Shown: piece after piece, positions 53,162 to 62,854 of the stretch | Position numbering within the stretch: position 1 is the first letter of the stretch | Layout: each line of letters opens with the position of its first letter | NCBI GenBank assembly: GCA_965219965.1 | Contig: OZ244796.1 | Location: forward strand, 744,001 to 808,000 | Direction: 5' to 3' | Source: G965219965 sp965219965 | Lineage (GTDB): Bacteria; Pseudomonadota; Alphaproteobacteria; RS24 | DNA: 64,000 nt | Position numbers and translations under genes: made by a program | Notes under the pieces: generated by a model | What the model saw: the letters and a program-made list of their open reading frames with translations, nothing else | Database searches by the model: none | What the model was told of the DNA's origin: nothing

Positions 53162-53932
53162 TTAAATGCCATCACCATAAACAAAATCGGGCTTATGAAT
53201 GCCACATTCTTCCTTATCTTCCTCATCGGCCCAACGGCCAGAACGATAATCACCCCCCTCGGCAACCTTATCCGTGCAGGGCATGCAGCCAATAGACAAA
53301 TAGCCGTCGCGCACAAGCGGGTGGCGCGGCAATTTATGCTTTTCCATATAAGCATTGAGCGCGTCTAAATCATATTCGGCCAGCGGATTGACCCGCACCC
53401 GTTCGGATTCTATATCGTCAATTTCAATATGCGCCATTTCCGCCCGCGCATGGGTTTGGAAACGTTTACGGCCCGTAATAACGGCCTCAAAATTTTTCAA
53501 TGCCCGTTTTTGCGGCAGCACTTTGCGAATATGGCAGCATTGATTGGTGCTTTTTGACCATAAATCACCCGCCGCATCTTTGGCTTTCAAATCATCAGGG
53601 TGTGGGCCAATGGCACGCACATCGGTAAGACCCAGCACATCTTGCAAACGGTCACGATAGCGCAATGTTTCGCCAAAAAGTTTGCCCGTATTGAGAAAAA
53701 GCACAGGCACATTGGCATTTATCTGCGCGACCTTGTGTAGCAAAACCGAAGACTCCGAACCAAAGGAAGACACCACGCAAATTTGGTCGGCAAATTCCTG
53801 CTCAATCATGGCGCGTAAAACCGCATCCCCGTCCTGCCCCTCATAGCGGGCGGAGAGCGTGGCAACTTTTGCCGTAACCCCATTAGGGGCGGCATCTAGC
53901 TGCTTTTTTCTTTTTCCAACAGGCACTGACAT
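53162..53932 (-). CDS. cysH: Adenylylsulfate (APS) reductase, iron-sulfur type
   Basis: Reduces activated sulfate to sulfite. 256 residues from the ATG at 53932; an ATG three codons earlier is possible. The PP-loop is SSFGSESSVLLH. The 4Fe-4S cysteines (NQCCHIRK and GCMPCTDK) mark the APS-using class rather than the PAPS-using enteric class. The catalytic cysteine lies in EECGIHK near the C-terminus. The first codons overlap the upstream siroheme gene by about 37 bases. Confidence 0.93.
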   Translation of the reverse strand: MSVPVGKRKKQLDAAPNGVTAKVATLSARYEGQDGDAVLRAMIEQEFADQICVVSSFGSESSVLLHKVAQINANVPVLFLNTGKLFGETLRYRDRLQDVLGLTDVRAIGPHPDDLKAKDAAGDLWSKSTNQCCHIRKVLPQKRALKNFEAVITGRKRFQTHARAEMAHIEIDDIESERVRVNPLAEYDLDALNAYMEKHKLPRHPLVRDGYLSIGCMPCTDKVAEGGDYRSGRWADEEDKEECGIHKPDFVYGDGI

Positions 53933-54489
53933 GCCAACCATTCCTTTTCATCAATCAGCTTATTGCTGCGTTGCATAATTTCTTTACTATCAAACCCTTC
54001 ATTGCGCCAATTTTCTCGCATGGTGCTTATTTCTTCCACCCTATCGGCCCATATAGACGGAAAACGGGTGGCGAGAAATTCTTTTAACCGCCGCGCTAAG
54101 GCGGGCGACTTGCCCTGCGTTGAAGCAGTGAGCAAAAGCGCACCGCGCCGCGTTATGGCTGGCACATAAAAATCGCATTGGCTTGGCACATCTTCAACAT
54201 TAACCAACACGCCGCACCCATGCGCCATCTTTACCATAGCGGCCACATCCGCATCATCCATATCGGCGATAAATAAAACCGCCAGCGCGGCCATATCATC
54301 AGCCAATGGCAGGCGTTCTACCAATCGCTTGCCCGCCATTTGCCGCATTTGTGCGTCTGCTTTGGGGCAGTAAATGGTGACATTTTCCGCACCCGCTTCA
54401 TCTAGCATGGCCAAGCGGCGACACGCCCGTGCGCCGCCGCCAATAATGCCCGCCTTTCGTGCTTTGACATCCAAAATAATTGGCAGCAT
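53896..54489 (-). CDS. Precorrin-2 dehydrogenase/ferrochelatase-like protein (siroheme synthesis)
   Basis: 197 residues matching the N-terminal half of CysG or Met8. It would oxidise precorrin-2 and insert iron to make siroheme, the sulfite-reductase cofactor. The NAD site reads GIIGGGARACRRLAML. ADMDDADV, VNVEDVPSQCDFYVPA and STQGKSPALARRLKEF follow. No methyltransferase domain is attached. The overlap with cysH links siroheme supply to sulfate reduction. Confidence 0.87.
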   Translation of the reverse strand: MLPIILDVKARKAGIIGGGARACRRLAMLDEAGAENVTIYCPKADAQMRQMAGKRLVERLPLADDMAALAVLFIADMDDADVAAMVKMAHGCGVLVNVEDVPSQCDFYVPAITRRGALLLTASTQGKSPALARRLKEFLATRFPSIWADRVEEISTMRENWRNEGFDSKEIMQRSNKLIDEKEWLACQCLLEKEKSS

Positions 54490-54612
54490 AGGGACTCCTT
54501 TAGCCGTATATAGGTGGTTTTGCTTTATTTGTCACCTTTTATATGTAAATATATATATACTACATTATATTTGCGTAGTTAATAAACGCCCATATCATGC
54601 TAAAACAAGCCC

Positions 54613-55335
54613 ATGTTAACGCCACAAACACCCGCCGCAAGCCGTCAGGCAGGCGACCAAAACCACGCCGCGCCGACCTATATCCCCGCACAGGGCGACC
54701 GACCAGAATGTCTTATTTCCCCCGTGCCTGTGGATTATGAGCAGGCTTTGGCTCTCATGGAAACACGTGTGGCTGAAATACGCAACCAGCAAGCTGGTGA
54801 GCTTTTATGGTTTTTGGAACACCCCGCCCTTTACACGGCTGGCACGAGTGCCAAGCCAGAAGAATTGCTAACCCCGGAACAGCTGCCCGTTTATAAAGCC
54901 GGGCGCGGCGGCAAATATACTTATCACGGACCCGGCCAGCGCGTGGTTTATGTGATGCTGGATTTACAAAAGCGCGGCGCGGATATTAAACGCTTTGTTG
55001 CCAATATTGAAAATTGGATGATAGCTGCCTTGCATCATTTTGACATTCACGCTCATCGGCGTGATGGTGAAATTGGTGTTTGGGTGCGGCGGGCGCAAAT
55101 GGCGCGTGATGATAAAATCGGTGCGATTGGGGTTAAAATTCGCCGTTGGGTGAGTTTTCACGGCCTATCACTCAACGTCAATCCTTGCCTTGAGCATTTT
55201 AATGGCATTGTGCCATGCGGTCTGCCGCGTGAACATGTCACCAGCCTTGCCGATTTAGGCATAACGGCCAGCATGGCAGATGTAGATAGGGCTTTGCTTG
55301 ATAGTTTTGAAACGGCTTTTTCGCGCAATTCATAA
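54613..55335 (+). CDS. lipB: Octanoyltransferase LipB
   Basis: Moves octanoyl groups from ACP to lipoyl-dependent enzymes, 240 residues. Conserved RGGKYTYHGPGQRVVY has the substrate-binding HGPG. The catalytic Lys is in IGAIGVKIRRW and the catalytic Cys in VPCGLP. The first 35 residues are a variable extension. It diverges from the siroheme gene across an AT-rich gap (54490-54612) and overlaps the converging ATP12 gene by 6 bases. Confidence 0.95.
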   Translation: MLTPQTPAASRQAGDQNHAAPTYIPAQGDRPECLISPVPVDYEQALALMETRVAEIRNQQAGELLWFLEHPALYTAGTSAKPEELLTPEQLPVYKAGRGGKYTYHGPGQRVVYVMLDLQKRGADIKRFVANIENWMIAALHHFDIHAHRRDGEIGVWVRRAQMARDDKIGAIGVKIRRWVSFHGLSLNVNPCLEHFNGIVPCGLPREHVTSLADLGITASMADVDRALLDSFETAFSRNS

Positions 55336-56022
55336 AGCCGCAAAAAATGCCGTCATTTGCGCGATTTCTTCTTTCAGCACCCCGCACCGCATTTGGGCTT
55401 CTTCATCCGTTCCCCATTGTGTGCTTTGAAAAATCTCATCCACAAAAGCCGCTTCATAGGCTTGGGCGGCATTAATATATTGATGCTCCAGCCCCAAAGC
55501 CAGCACGGCTGAGCCGAGCAAGGCGGCGGCTTGGCTTAAACCCGCAAGTCGCAAATTATTATGCGGCGATAAATAAATATCGCGCAAACGGCGCAAAGTT
55601 TCTGGCGGCTGGTTAATGGGTTCAATGCCATGCGTAAGAGTAAAATCCAAACCATAATGAGTTCTGCACCAATCCAATATCGGATTCCAAATTTCATTTT
55701 GCCGTGCAATAAGCACGTCAGGGTGGGTGGCGCGATAGCAAAGCAAATCATGATTGCCATAGGCAACAAAACCATCGGCCAGCGCGTTTTGGTTTTTATC
55801 CACTTGGTCAAGCGCGGTATTAACCAGCCGATTAAGCGGCATTTGGGTTAAATCAATGTCATCGCCGCAATTATTCCACTCGCCCACCAGCAAATCCCCC
55901 AGCGCGGCAGATGGCACAGCGAGGCGATTTTTCGCGGGCGTTTTCAACTCCAAATCATCTAAGCGCACCCCATAAGCGACCTCATAAGTGGCCAGTTCAG
56001 CCTGTTTGAAAAAACGTTTCAC
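55330..56022 (-). CDS. ATP12 family F1-ATPase assembly chaperone
   Basis: 230-residue homologue of mitochondrial Atp12, which protects the F1 alpha subunit during assembly; the family occurs in alphaproteobacteria and mitochondria. Recognisable motifs are LKTPAKNRLAVPS, LVGEWNN, MPLNRLVNTALDQV and the YINAAQAYEAAFVDE C-terminal part. Nine bases separate it from the upstream pseudouridine synthase gene. Confidence 0.9.
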   Translation of the reverse strand: MKRFFKQAELATYEVAYGVRLDDLELKTPAKNRLAVPSAALGDLLVGEWNNCGDDIDLTQMPLNRLVNTALDQVDKNQNALADGFVAYGNHDLLCYRATHPDVLIARQNEIWNPILDWCRTHYGLDFTLTHGIEPINQPPETLRRLRDIYLSPHNNLRLAGLSQAAALLGSAVLALGLEHQYINAAQAYEAAFVDEIFQSTQWGTDEEAQMRCGVLKEEIAQMTAFFAAL

Positions 56023-56031
56023 TTGCGCCCC

Positions 56032-57021
56032 CTATTGCGGAAAAACATCATCATCCGCCTCTGCTTCTTCAAAGCCAAGAAAGGCCCAAGTTTCAGCCAT
56101 ATGGTCGCGCAAAGGCGCGTGCGCCTGCAATGTGCCACCGGCTGGATGCGGCAAGCTCAGCAAATGGGCGTGTAAATGCAGCTTATCGGCCAGCCCGCCG
56201 CCCGTTTCAATATCAGGGTCATTATATTTACCATCGCCAACAAGCGGATGACCAATAGCAAGCGCGTGGGCGCGAATTTGATGCGTGCGCCCCGTTAGCG
56301 GCATAAAAGCCAGCCACGCAAAATCCTGCCCCGCCCGTTGCACCACGCTAAAGCGCGTCACGGCCTGCAGACCCTTTTCCCCCTGCACGGCGGGGCGGAC
56401 ACGTTCATTGCCATCAGGGGCGGCGCGTTTAACCAATTTGAGATTAATATCACCTTGCGCTGGACGCGGCACGCCATGGGTCAAAGCCCAATAAATTTTC
56501 TGCACCTGCCGATTGGCAAAAGATTTGGTTAAATGCGTCGCTGCTTTGCGGTTGCGAGCCAGCACCATCACGCCCGATGTATCGCGGTCAAGCCGATGCA
56601 CAAGGCGCGGGCGTTCGGGCGCGTCAAAAGTTAAAATATCCAAAAGCCCGTCAAGATGGTGCGTGGTTTTACTGCCACCCTGCACGGCCAAACCCGCAGG
56701 TTTATTGATAATCAGCACATGGTCGTCTTTGGAAACCACACTATTGCGGATTTCTTCTTGCAAGGCTTTAGGCGCAGAAAGCGCAGGACGGGCGGATTTT
56801 TTTTCAGGCAAAGCAGAAGGGATAGGCGGCACACGCACGGTTTGGCCAGTTAAAATCCGCATATTGGCTTTCGCTCGCCCGCCATCAATGCGAATTTGGC
56901 CTTTGCGGAGCCATTTTTCAATTTGCCCCTGCCCTAATTGCGGAAACAAAGATTTCAACCACCTATCAAGGCGCATACCATCTTGGCTTTCTTCTACTTG
57001 TAAATGTTGCACTTGCGTCAT
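56032..57021 (-). CDS. RluA-family 23S rRNA pseudouridine synthase, RluC-like
   Basis: 329 residues from the ATG at 57021 (MTQVQHLQVEESQDGMRLD); a longer frame would run into htrA. An N-terminal S4 domain is followed by the catalytic domain with RLVHRLDRDTSGVMVLA (catalytic Asp) and LTGRTHQIRAHA. The RluC assignment rests on the S4 domain and overall pattern; RluD is possible. It begins 19 bases after the htrA stop. Confidence 0.9.
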   Translation of the reverse strand: MTQVQHLQVEESQDGMRLDRWLKSLFPQLGQGQIEKWLRKGQIRIDGGRAKANMRILTGQTVRVPPIPSALPEKKSARPALSAPKALQEEIRNSVVSKDDHVLIINKPAGLAVQGGSKTTHHLDGLLDILTFDAPERPRLVHRLDRDTSGVMVLARNRKAATHLTKSFANRQVQKIYWALTHGVPRPAQGDINLKLVKRAAPDGNERVRPAVQGEKGLQAVTRFSVVQRAGQDFAWLAFMPLTGRTHQIRAHALAIGHPLVGDGKYNDPDIETGGGLADKLHLHAHLLSLPHPAGGTLQAHAPLRDHMAETWAFLGFEEAEADDDVFPQ

Positions 57022-57040
57022 GGCGCGTTCATTGCCCGCC

Positions 57041-58468
57041 CTAGCGGATGGTTTTGCGGATAAGCTGCCCGCCGCGTTTAATTTCCAATGCCCAGTCGCC
57101 GCGATGGGCGGTGATAATATCACGCGCCTGCTGCACATTTTCAATTTCCTGCTTATTGATACGCACCAGCACATCACCGCGGCGCAAATTCAGCCGATTA
57201 CGGGCAGTAATATCCGTCACCGCAACGCCCGTCTCATGCACCAGCCCCAATTCCTCAGCCAAAGCGGGATTAACATTGCTCAGCTCCACCCCGTTAAATA
57301 TATTTTTCGCCTTAATGAGGGTTGCATTGCGCGGCGGGGTTTCGGGCGCGGCCATGAGGCGTATCATAGCAGTGCGTTTGCGCCCATCGTGCAAATAGAC
57401 CAGCCTAATTTTCTGCTCTGGCTCAGCCACGGCGAGGCGATAGCGCAAATCATCTGGGCGGGTAATATCAAAGCTGTCAAATTGCAAAATCACATCGCCC
57501 GCCCGCAAGCCTGCCTTTAGCAAAGGGCTATCGTCATGAGCTTGCACCACCAGCGCACCATTGGGATTGTCTAGCCCCAGCGTGTCAGCAAGAGCTTGCG
57601 TAACGGGTTGAAGCTGTGCGCCTAGCCATGGGCGGATAATTTCGCCATCGGTCAAAGCAGCTCGCACCACGCGGCGCACCATATTAGCGGGAATAGCAAA
57701 GCCAATTCCATTTGAACCGCCAGAGCGCGAATATATTGCCGTATTAATGCCGAGCAAACGGCCATCAACCGTCACTAATGCACCGCCCGAATTGCCCGGA
57801 TTAATAGCCGCATCGGTTTGAATGAAAGATTGGAAATGAGATGCGCCAACCTTGCTACGTGCCAAGCCAGAAACAATGCCGCCCGTAACAGTTTGACCAA
57901 CGCCGAATGGATTACCAATCGCCAAAACCAAATCCCCGACCCGCACATTATCGGAGTCGCGATAAGCCAATATGGGGAATTTTTCCCGCGCCCCTTCTTT
58001 TGTCACCAATTTCAAAACGGCCAAATCTGTTCCCTTATCGGCTAGCAAAACATCGGCCTTAAATTCGCGGCGGTCGGATAGCACGACGGTAAATTCCTGC
58101 CCGCCTTGAATGACGTGATAATTTGTCACCACAATGCCAGACGCATCTACAATCACGCCTGAGCCGAGTGAATTTTGCACCCGTTCTTGCCGTCCGAAGC
58201 CGCGCCCAAAAAATTGGCCGAAAAATGGATCGTCAAATAAAAATGGGTGCGCGGTTTTCACCCGCTTTTTTGTGTAAACATTCACCACAGCAGGGGTTGC
58301 TTTGGCCACGACGGGCGCGAAGCTAAGCTGCAACTGAGCGCGGCTTTGCGGCACATTTTGCGCCTGCGCCTGCACTGCAAGCGGCCAAACAAGGCACAAA
58401 AACCCTGCAAATACAAAAAAACGCCCGACCCAAACCGAACGTTTTTTTTCATTTGATAATGCAGACAT
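57041..58468 (-). CDS. Periplasmic serine protease of the HtrA/DegP family
   Basis: 475 residues from the ATG at 58468, which follows GGGTGA; a longer frame would overlap rplQ. A signal peptide (about 15-37) ends in VQAQA. The trypsin-like domain has His in VTNYHVIQGG, Asp in KGTDLAVLKL and Ser in NPGNSGGAL. Two PDZ domains follow. It acts in envelope protein quality control. It is placed directly after rplQ, a common alphaproteobacterial arrangement. Confidence 0.94.
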   Translation of the reverse strand: MSALSNEKKRSVWVGRFFVFAGFLCLVWPLAVQAQAQNVPQSRAQLQLSFAPVVAKATPAVVNVYTKKRVKTAHPFLFDDPFFGQFFGRGFGRQERVQNSLGSGVIVDASGIVVTNYHVIQGGQEFTVVLSDRREFKADVLLADKGTDLAVLKLVTKEGAREKFPILAYRDSDNVRVGDLVLAIGNPFGVGQTVTGGIVSGLARSKVGASHFQSFIQTDAAINPGNSGGALVTVDGRLLGINTAIYSRSGGSNGIGFAIPANMVRRVVRAALTDGEIIRPWLGAQLQPVTQALADTLGLDNPNGALVVQAHDDSPLLKAGLRAGDVILQFDSFDITRPDDLRYRLAVAEPEQKIRLVYLHDGRKRTAMIRLMAAPETPPRNATLIKAKNIFNGVELSNVNPALAEELGLVHETGVAVTDITARNRLNLRRGDVLVRINKQEIENVQQARDIITAHRGDWALEIKRGGQLIRKTIR

Positions 58469-58481
58469 ATCAATCACCCAA

Positions 58482-58907
58482 TTAGGCCGTTTCGTCAGCC
58501 TCGTCATCATCAATTTCTACGGGGCCGGAATCTTGCCCACGCGCTTCTTCATCACGGTCAACAAATTCAATCACTGCCATGGGTGCGTTATCGCCATAGC
58601 GAAAGCCAGCTCTCATCACCCGCGTATAGCCGCCATTGCGCTCTGCATAGCGTGGGGCGAGCGTGTCAAAAAGTTTCGCCGCCCATTCCTTATCGGGCAA
58701 TTTGGCATAAGCCTGGCGGCGGGCGTGTAAATCACCGCGCTTGCCCAGCGTGATAAGTTTTTCAACAAAGGGGCGCAGCTCTTTAGCCTTAGGCAGGGTT
58801 GTCAAAATCTGCTCATGCTTAATCAGCGCAACGGCCATACTGCCCAGCAATGCTTTGCGATGGCTTGAGGTGCGATTTAATTTCCGTCTTGCTTTTGCGT
58901 GACGCAT
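58482..58907 (-). CDS. rplQ: 50S ribosomal protein L17
   Basis: 141 residues. Begins MRHAKARRKLNRTSSHRKAL and has the conserved YTRVMRAGFRYGDNAPMAVIE. The C-terminus is acidic (EEARGQDSGPVEIDDDEADE). Last ribosomal gene of the alpha operon, 9 bases after rpoA. Confidence 0.97.
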   Translation of the reverse strand: MRHAKARRKLNRTSSHRKALLGSMAVALIKHEQILTTLPKAKELRPFVEKLITLGKRGDLHARRQAYAKLPDKEWAAKLFDTLAPRYAERNGGYTRVMRAGFRYGDNAPMAVIEFVDRDEEARGQDSGPVEIDDDEADETA

Positions 58908-58916
58908 TTGGCTCTC

Positions 58917-59936
58917 CTAATAACTCTCTTCAAAACGCTTGGCGAGTTCTTCAATATTTTCCGGCGGCCAGTTTGGCACTTCCATGCCCAGATGCAGGCT
59001 CATTTCAACCAGCACTTCTTTAATTTCATTCAAAGATTTGCGGCCAAAATTTGGGGTGCGGAGCATTTCCGCTTCGGTTTTTTGAATTAAATCGCCAATA
59101 TAAACAATATTGTCATTTTTCAAGCAATTTGCCGAGCGCACGGAAAGCTCCAGTTCATCTACTTTTTTCAACAGCGCGGCACTAAAGCCAATTTCCTCTG
59201 CGGCGGATACTTCCTCTTCAACTGGCTCTGGCTCTTCAAAATTAATGAAGGTTTGCAACTGGTCTTGCAAAATCCGTGCGGATAAAGCCAGCGCATCTTC
59301 TGGCGTAACCGTGCCATCTGTTTCAATGTCCAGCGTTAGCTTGTCATAATCAAGCACTTGACCCTCACGGGTATTTTCAACATTATAAGACACACGCCGC
59401 ACAGGGCTATAAAGACTATCTACTGGAATTAGCCCAATCGGTGCATCTTCGGGGCGATTTTTTTCAGCAGGAACATAGCCCTTACCCGTATTGACGGTAA
59501 ATTCAAACCGCACATTCGCGCCTTCATCTAGCGTGCAAAGCACAAGGTCAGGATTGGTGATTTCAACATCAGCCACCGCTTCAATATCACCTGCCGTTAC
59601 AACGCCAGGGCCAGTTTTAACCAAAGTCAGGCGTTTTACGCCTTCGGAATGAACCTTAATGGACATTTGCTTAATGTTGAGAACAATATCAGTGACATCC
59701 TCACGCACGCCCGGAATAGATGAAAATTCGTGTAACACGCCGTCAATTTGTACAGATGTTACCGCTGCGCCTTGAATAGAAGACAGCAAAATGCGCCGCA
59801 TCGCATTGCCAATGGTCAGGCCAAAGCCGCGCTCTAATGGCTCGGCGACCAGCCGCGCTGTGCGGGTGGCATCATGCCCGGGAACAATATCTAATTTTGT
59901 TGGCTTGATGAGTGCTTGCCAGTTATTTTGTATCAT
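58917..59936 (-). CDS. rpoA: RNA polymerase alpha subunit
   Basis: 339 residues. The N-terminal dimerisation domain has VAEPLERGFGLTIGNAMRRI in order and VYSPVRRVSYNVENTREG-type sequence. The C-terminal domain has LELSVRSANCLKNDNI and LRTPNFGRKSLNEIKEVL, used for UP elements and activators. Position between rpsK and rplQ is standard. Confidence 0.98.
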   Translation of the reverse strand: MIQNNWQALIKPTKLDIVPGHDATRTARLVAEPLERGFGLTIGNAMRRILLSSIQGAAVTSVQIDGVLHEFSSIPGVREDVTDIVLNIKQMSIKVHSEGVKRLTLVKTGPGVVTAGDIEAVADVEITNPDLVLCTLDEGANVRFEFTVNTGKGYVPAEKNRPEDAPIGLIPVDSLYSPVRRVSYNVENTREGQVLDYDKLTLDIETDGTVTPEDALALSARILQDQLQTFINFEEPEPVEEEVSAAEEIGFSAALLKKVDELELSVRSANCLKNDNIVYIGDLIQKTEAEMLRTPNFGRKSLNEIKEVLVEMSLHLGMEVPNWPPENIEELAKRFEESY

Positions 59937-59962
59937 TGAAAGGCCCCTTAAATATCAAAAAA

Positions 59963-60349
59963 TTATACGCGCCGACGCTTGGGCGGACGGCAACCATTAT
60001 GCGGGATAGATGTAACATCACGGATTGTCATAATGTTAAAGCCAACGGCTTGCAAAGACCGCAACGCAGATTCACGACCCGAACCCGGGCCTTTAAAATT
60101 CACTTCCAATGTTTTCATGCCATGCTCCATGGCTTTTTTGCCCGCTTCTTCTGCCGCAACTTGGGCGGCATAGGGTGTGGATTTACGCGATCCCTTAAAA
60201 CCCATTGCGCCAGACGAACACCATGAAATTGTATTGCCCTGCGCGTCGGCAATAGTAACCATAGTATTGTTAAAAGTTGAATTGACATGAGCAATCCCTG
60301 AAGTGATATTTTTGCGCTCACGCCGCCTTACGCGTTTTTCAGCAACCAT
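59963..60349 (-). CDS. rpsK: 30S ribosomal protein S11
   Basis: 128 residues with KNITSGIAHVNSTFNNTMVT, then WCSSGAMGFKGSRKSTP and the C-terminal PHNGCRPPKRRRV. The ATG follows a GGAA-type site. Eleven bases separate it from rpsM. Confidence 0.98.
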   Translation of the reverse strand: MVAEKRVRRRERKNITSGIAHVNSTFNNTMVTIADAQGNTISWCSSGAMGFKGSRKSTPYAAQVAAEEAGKKAMEHGMKTLEVNFKGPGSGRESALRSLQAVGFNIMTIRDVTSIPHNGCRPPKRRRV

Positions 60350-60360
60350 AGCAAATTCCT

Positions 60361-60729
60361 TTACTGCTTCTTACCAGCAATGGCCTTGGCGGGGCCTTTG
60401 CGGGTGCGCGCATTGGTGTGAGTGCGTTGACCGCGCACGGGCAAATTACGCCGATGACGCAAACCCCGATACACGCCCAAATCAAGCAGGCGTTTAATAT
60501 TCATGGCCACTTCGCGACGCAAATCGCCTTCCACCATATAATCGGCATCAATGGCTTCACGAATTTTAATCACTTCCGCATCGGATAATTCGCTGACGCG
60601 GCGTGCCGCTTCAATGCCGGTTTTTTCGCAGATTTCTCTAGCTTTTGTTCTCCCAATACCGTGAATATAGGTTAGCGCAACCACAACACGTTTGGCTGTT
60701 GGGATATTTACACCTGCAATACGAGCCAC
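60361..60729 (-). CDS. rpsM: 30S ribosomal protein S13
   Basis: 122 residues from the GTG at 60729 (MARIAGVNIPTAKRV), which has a GAGGAG site upstream; the open frame extends further but lacks support. Conserved YIHGIGRTKAREIC and RGLRHRRNLPVRGQRT are present. The 192-base gap to adk probably carries its promoter; I see no gene in it. Confidence 0.97.
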   Translation of the reverse strand: MARIAGVNIPTAKRVVVALTYIHGIGRTKAREICEKTGIEAARRVSELSDAEVIKIREAIDADYMVEGDLRREVAMNIKRLLDLGVYRGLRHRRNLPVRGQRTHTNARTRKGPAKAIAGKKQ

Positions 60730-60921
60730 TCGTTTCTCCTCAAACCCAGTCGTAAAAATTAGGAAAACGCACAAAACCCCAAAACCCTGAAAAATCAGGC
60801 TTTTTGAGCTTTTCGCGGATTTTCGCCGTGAATAAATTTGCCTACTGGCGGCGGATTATATGAAAATCGGGCGACCAGTCAACACAATTTTAGCAAGAAA
60901 ACCGCTAGTTTTCTCTCCTCT

Positions 60922-61503
60922 CTACAGCCCCAAAAGCGCGTCAATTTGCTTTGTGACAGCCTCAATATCCTGCATACCGTCAATCTGCTTCAACATGCCC
61001 TTTTTCGCATAATATGCCGAAACAGGCGCGGTTTGCGTTTCATAAACCTCTAGGCGATGAGCAAGGGCTTCAACCGTGTCATCTGCCCGCATATCCGTGC
61101 CAGAAGCGGCGTTTGCGGCAATGCGCGTTTTAATGCGGTCGGCCAAAATGGCCTTATCCACCACCAATTCCAGCACGCCGTCCAGGGTCAGCCCTTTTTC
61201 GGCCAGCATGGCGTCTAGGGCTTCGGCCTGTGCCACATTGCGCGGGAAGCCGTCCAAAATAAAGCCATTGGCGCAATCTGCCTGTTCAATACGCTCAGCG
61301 ATAATGCCAACCACCACATCATCTGGCACCAAATCGCCGCGAGTCATAATATCTTTGGCAATCAGGCCAATATCGGTTTGCGCGGCGACGGCAGCACGGA
61401 GCATATCGCCCGTAGAAAGTTGCACCAGCTTGTGTTTGGCCTCAATAATCTGCGCCTGCGTTCCTTTACCGGCACCAGGCGGGCCAAGGAAAATCAGTTT
61501 CAT
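60922..61503 (-). CDS. adk: Adenylate kinase, short-LID form
   Basis: Interconverts AMP, ATP and ADP, 193 residues. P-loop GPPGAGKGTQAQ, the AMP-site STGDMLRAAV and the DGFPRN motif are conserved. The region between RIKTRI and RLEVYETQT is short, so the zinc-bearing LID insertion is absent, as in other alphaproteobacterial enzymes. It overlaps secY by 4 bases. Confidence 0.97.
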   Translation of the reverse strand: MKLIFLGPPGAGKGTQAQIIEAKHKLVQLSTGDMLRAAVAAQTDIGLIAKDIMTRGDLVPDDVVVGIIAERIEQADCANGFILDGFPRNVAQAEALDAMLAEKGLTLDGVLELVVDKAILADRIKTRIAANAASGTDMRADDTVEALAHRLEVYETQTAPVSAYYAKKGMLKQIDGMQDIEAVTKQIDALLGL

Positions 61504-62834
61504 CGACGCTTGCCTCCAAATTTGGATTTTTTAATCAGCCCTTCATATTGATGGGCAAATAAATGGCTTTGCACCTGCCCGACCGTATCCATGGTCACGC
61601 TCACCACAATAAGAATAGATGTGCCGCCAAAATAAAATGGCACGCTATAGGCATTGATTAAAAATTCTGGCAATAAGCAAACCAAAGTTAAATAAAATGC
61701 GCCGACAACGGTGAGGCGGGTTAAAATATGGTCAATATATTCCGCCGTGCGCGTGCCCGGACGAATACCCGGAATAAACCCGCCTGATTGTTTCAAATTA
61801 TTGGCCGTATCGGTTGGGTTAAACACAATAGATGTGTAGAAAAAGCAGAAAAAGATAATCATTGCCGCATAGGACATCATATAAAGCGGTTGGCCCTGCC
61901 CCAAAAGAGCCGACACTGTGCCAAGCCAGCCAGTGCCGCCGCCAGCAGAAAAATTCGCCGCCGTGACAGGCAGTAAAAGCAAAGAAGAAGCAAAAATCGG
62001 TGGGATAACGCCCGCCACATTCAGTTTCAAAGGCAAATGCGAGCTATCACCGCCGGTCATTTTATGCCCTTGCTGGCGTTTGGGATATTGCACCAAAAGC
62101 CGCCTTTGGGCGCGTTCCATAAACACCACAAAAGCAATCACGCCAATAACCATAGCAATCAGCGTTAAAATAATCGGCGTGGAAATCGCGCCTTGGCGGC
62201 CCAATTCCAGCGTGCTTACCAACGCGCCCGGCAATTCGGCGACAATGCCCGCGAAAATAATCAGCGAAATGCCATTACCTACGCCGCGGGCAGTGATTTG
62301 CTCGCCCAGCCACATTAAAAATATCGTGCCAGCAACCAGCGTTGTCACCGCGCTAAGCTGGAAGAACCAGCCCGGATTAAGCACAATGCCTTCGGCGCGT
62401 TCCAGCCCAATGGCCAGCCCATAGCCTTGCACTGTGGCCAGCAAAACCGTGCCATAGCGCGTATATTGGTTGATTTGTTTGCGCCCCTGCTCGCCGCCTT
62501 CTTTTTTCAACTGCTCCAAATGCGGCACGGCGGCGGTGAGAAGCTGGATAATAATAGAAGCGGTAATATAAGGCATAATGTTCAGCGCGAAAATCGCCAT
62601 ACGGCCAACCGCCCCGCCCGCAAACATATTAAACATACCGACAATGCCCGTTTGTGTTTGGGCAAAAAGTGCGCCCAGCGCGTTCGGATCAATGCCTGGC
62701 AGGGGAATAAATGTGCCGAGGCGATAAACCAGCAATGCGCCCAGCGTGAACCAGATGCGTTGCTTTAACTCTGTCGCATTGCGAAATGCCGACAGGCTCA
62801 TATTTGCTGCAAGCTGCTCTGCTGCTGATGCCAT
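61500..62834 (-). CDS. secY: Preprotein translocase subunit SecY
   Basis: Central membrane channel of the Sec translocon, 444 residues with about ten hydrophobic helices. LKQRIWFTLGALLVYRLGTF opens the first helix, and the plug/loop pattern INQYTRYGTV and GGFIPGIRPGTRTAEYID are conserved. It lies 20 bases after rplO and overlaps adk by 4 bases. Confidence 0.97.
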   Translation of the reverse strand: MASAAEQLAANMSLSAFRNATELKQRIWFTLGALLVYRLGTFIPLPGIDPNALGALFAQTQTGIVGMFNMFAGGAVGRMAIFALNIMPYITASIIIQLLTAAVPHLEQLKKEGGEQGRKQINQYTRYGTVLLATVQGYGLAIGLERAEGIVLNPGWFFQLSAVTTLVAGTIFLMWLGEQITARGVGNGISLIIFAGIVAELPGALVSTLELGRQGAISTPIILTLIAMVIGVIAFVVFMERAQRRLLVQYPKRQQGHKMTGGDSSHLPLKLNVAGVIPPIFASSLLLLPVTAANFSAGGGTGWLGTVSALLGQGQPLYMMSYAAMIIFFCFFYTSIVFNPTDTANNLKQSGGFIPGIRPGTRTAEYIDHILTRLTVVGAFYLTLVCLLPEFLINAYSVPFYFGGTSILIVVSVTMDTVGQVQSHLFAHQYEGLIKKSKFGGKRR

Positions 62835-62854
62835 GTCATCCCGCCTTGTTTCGT

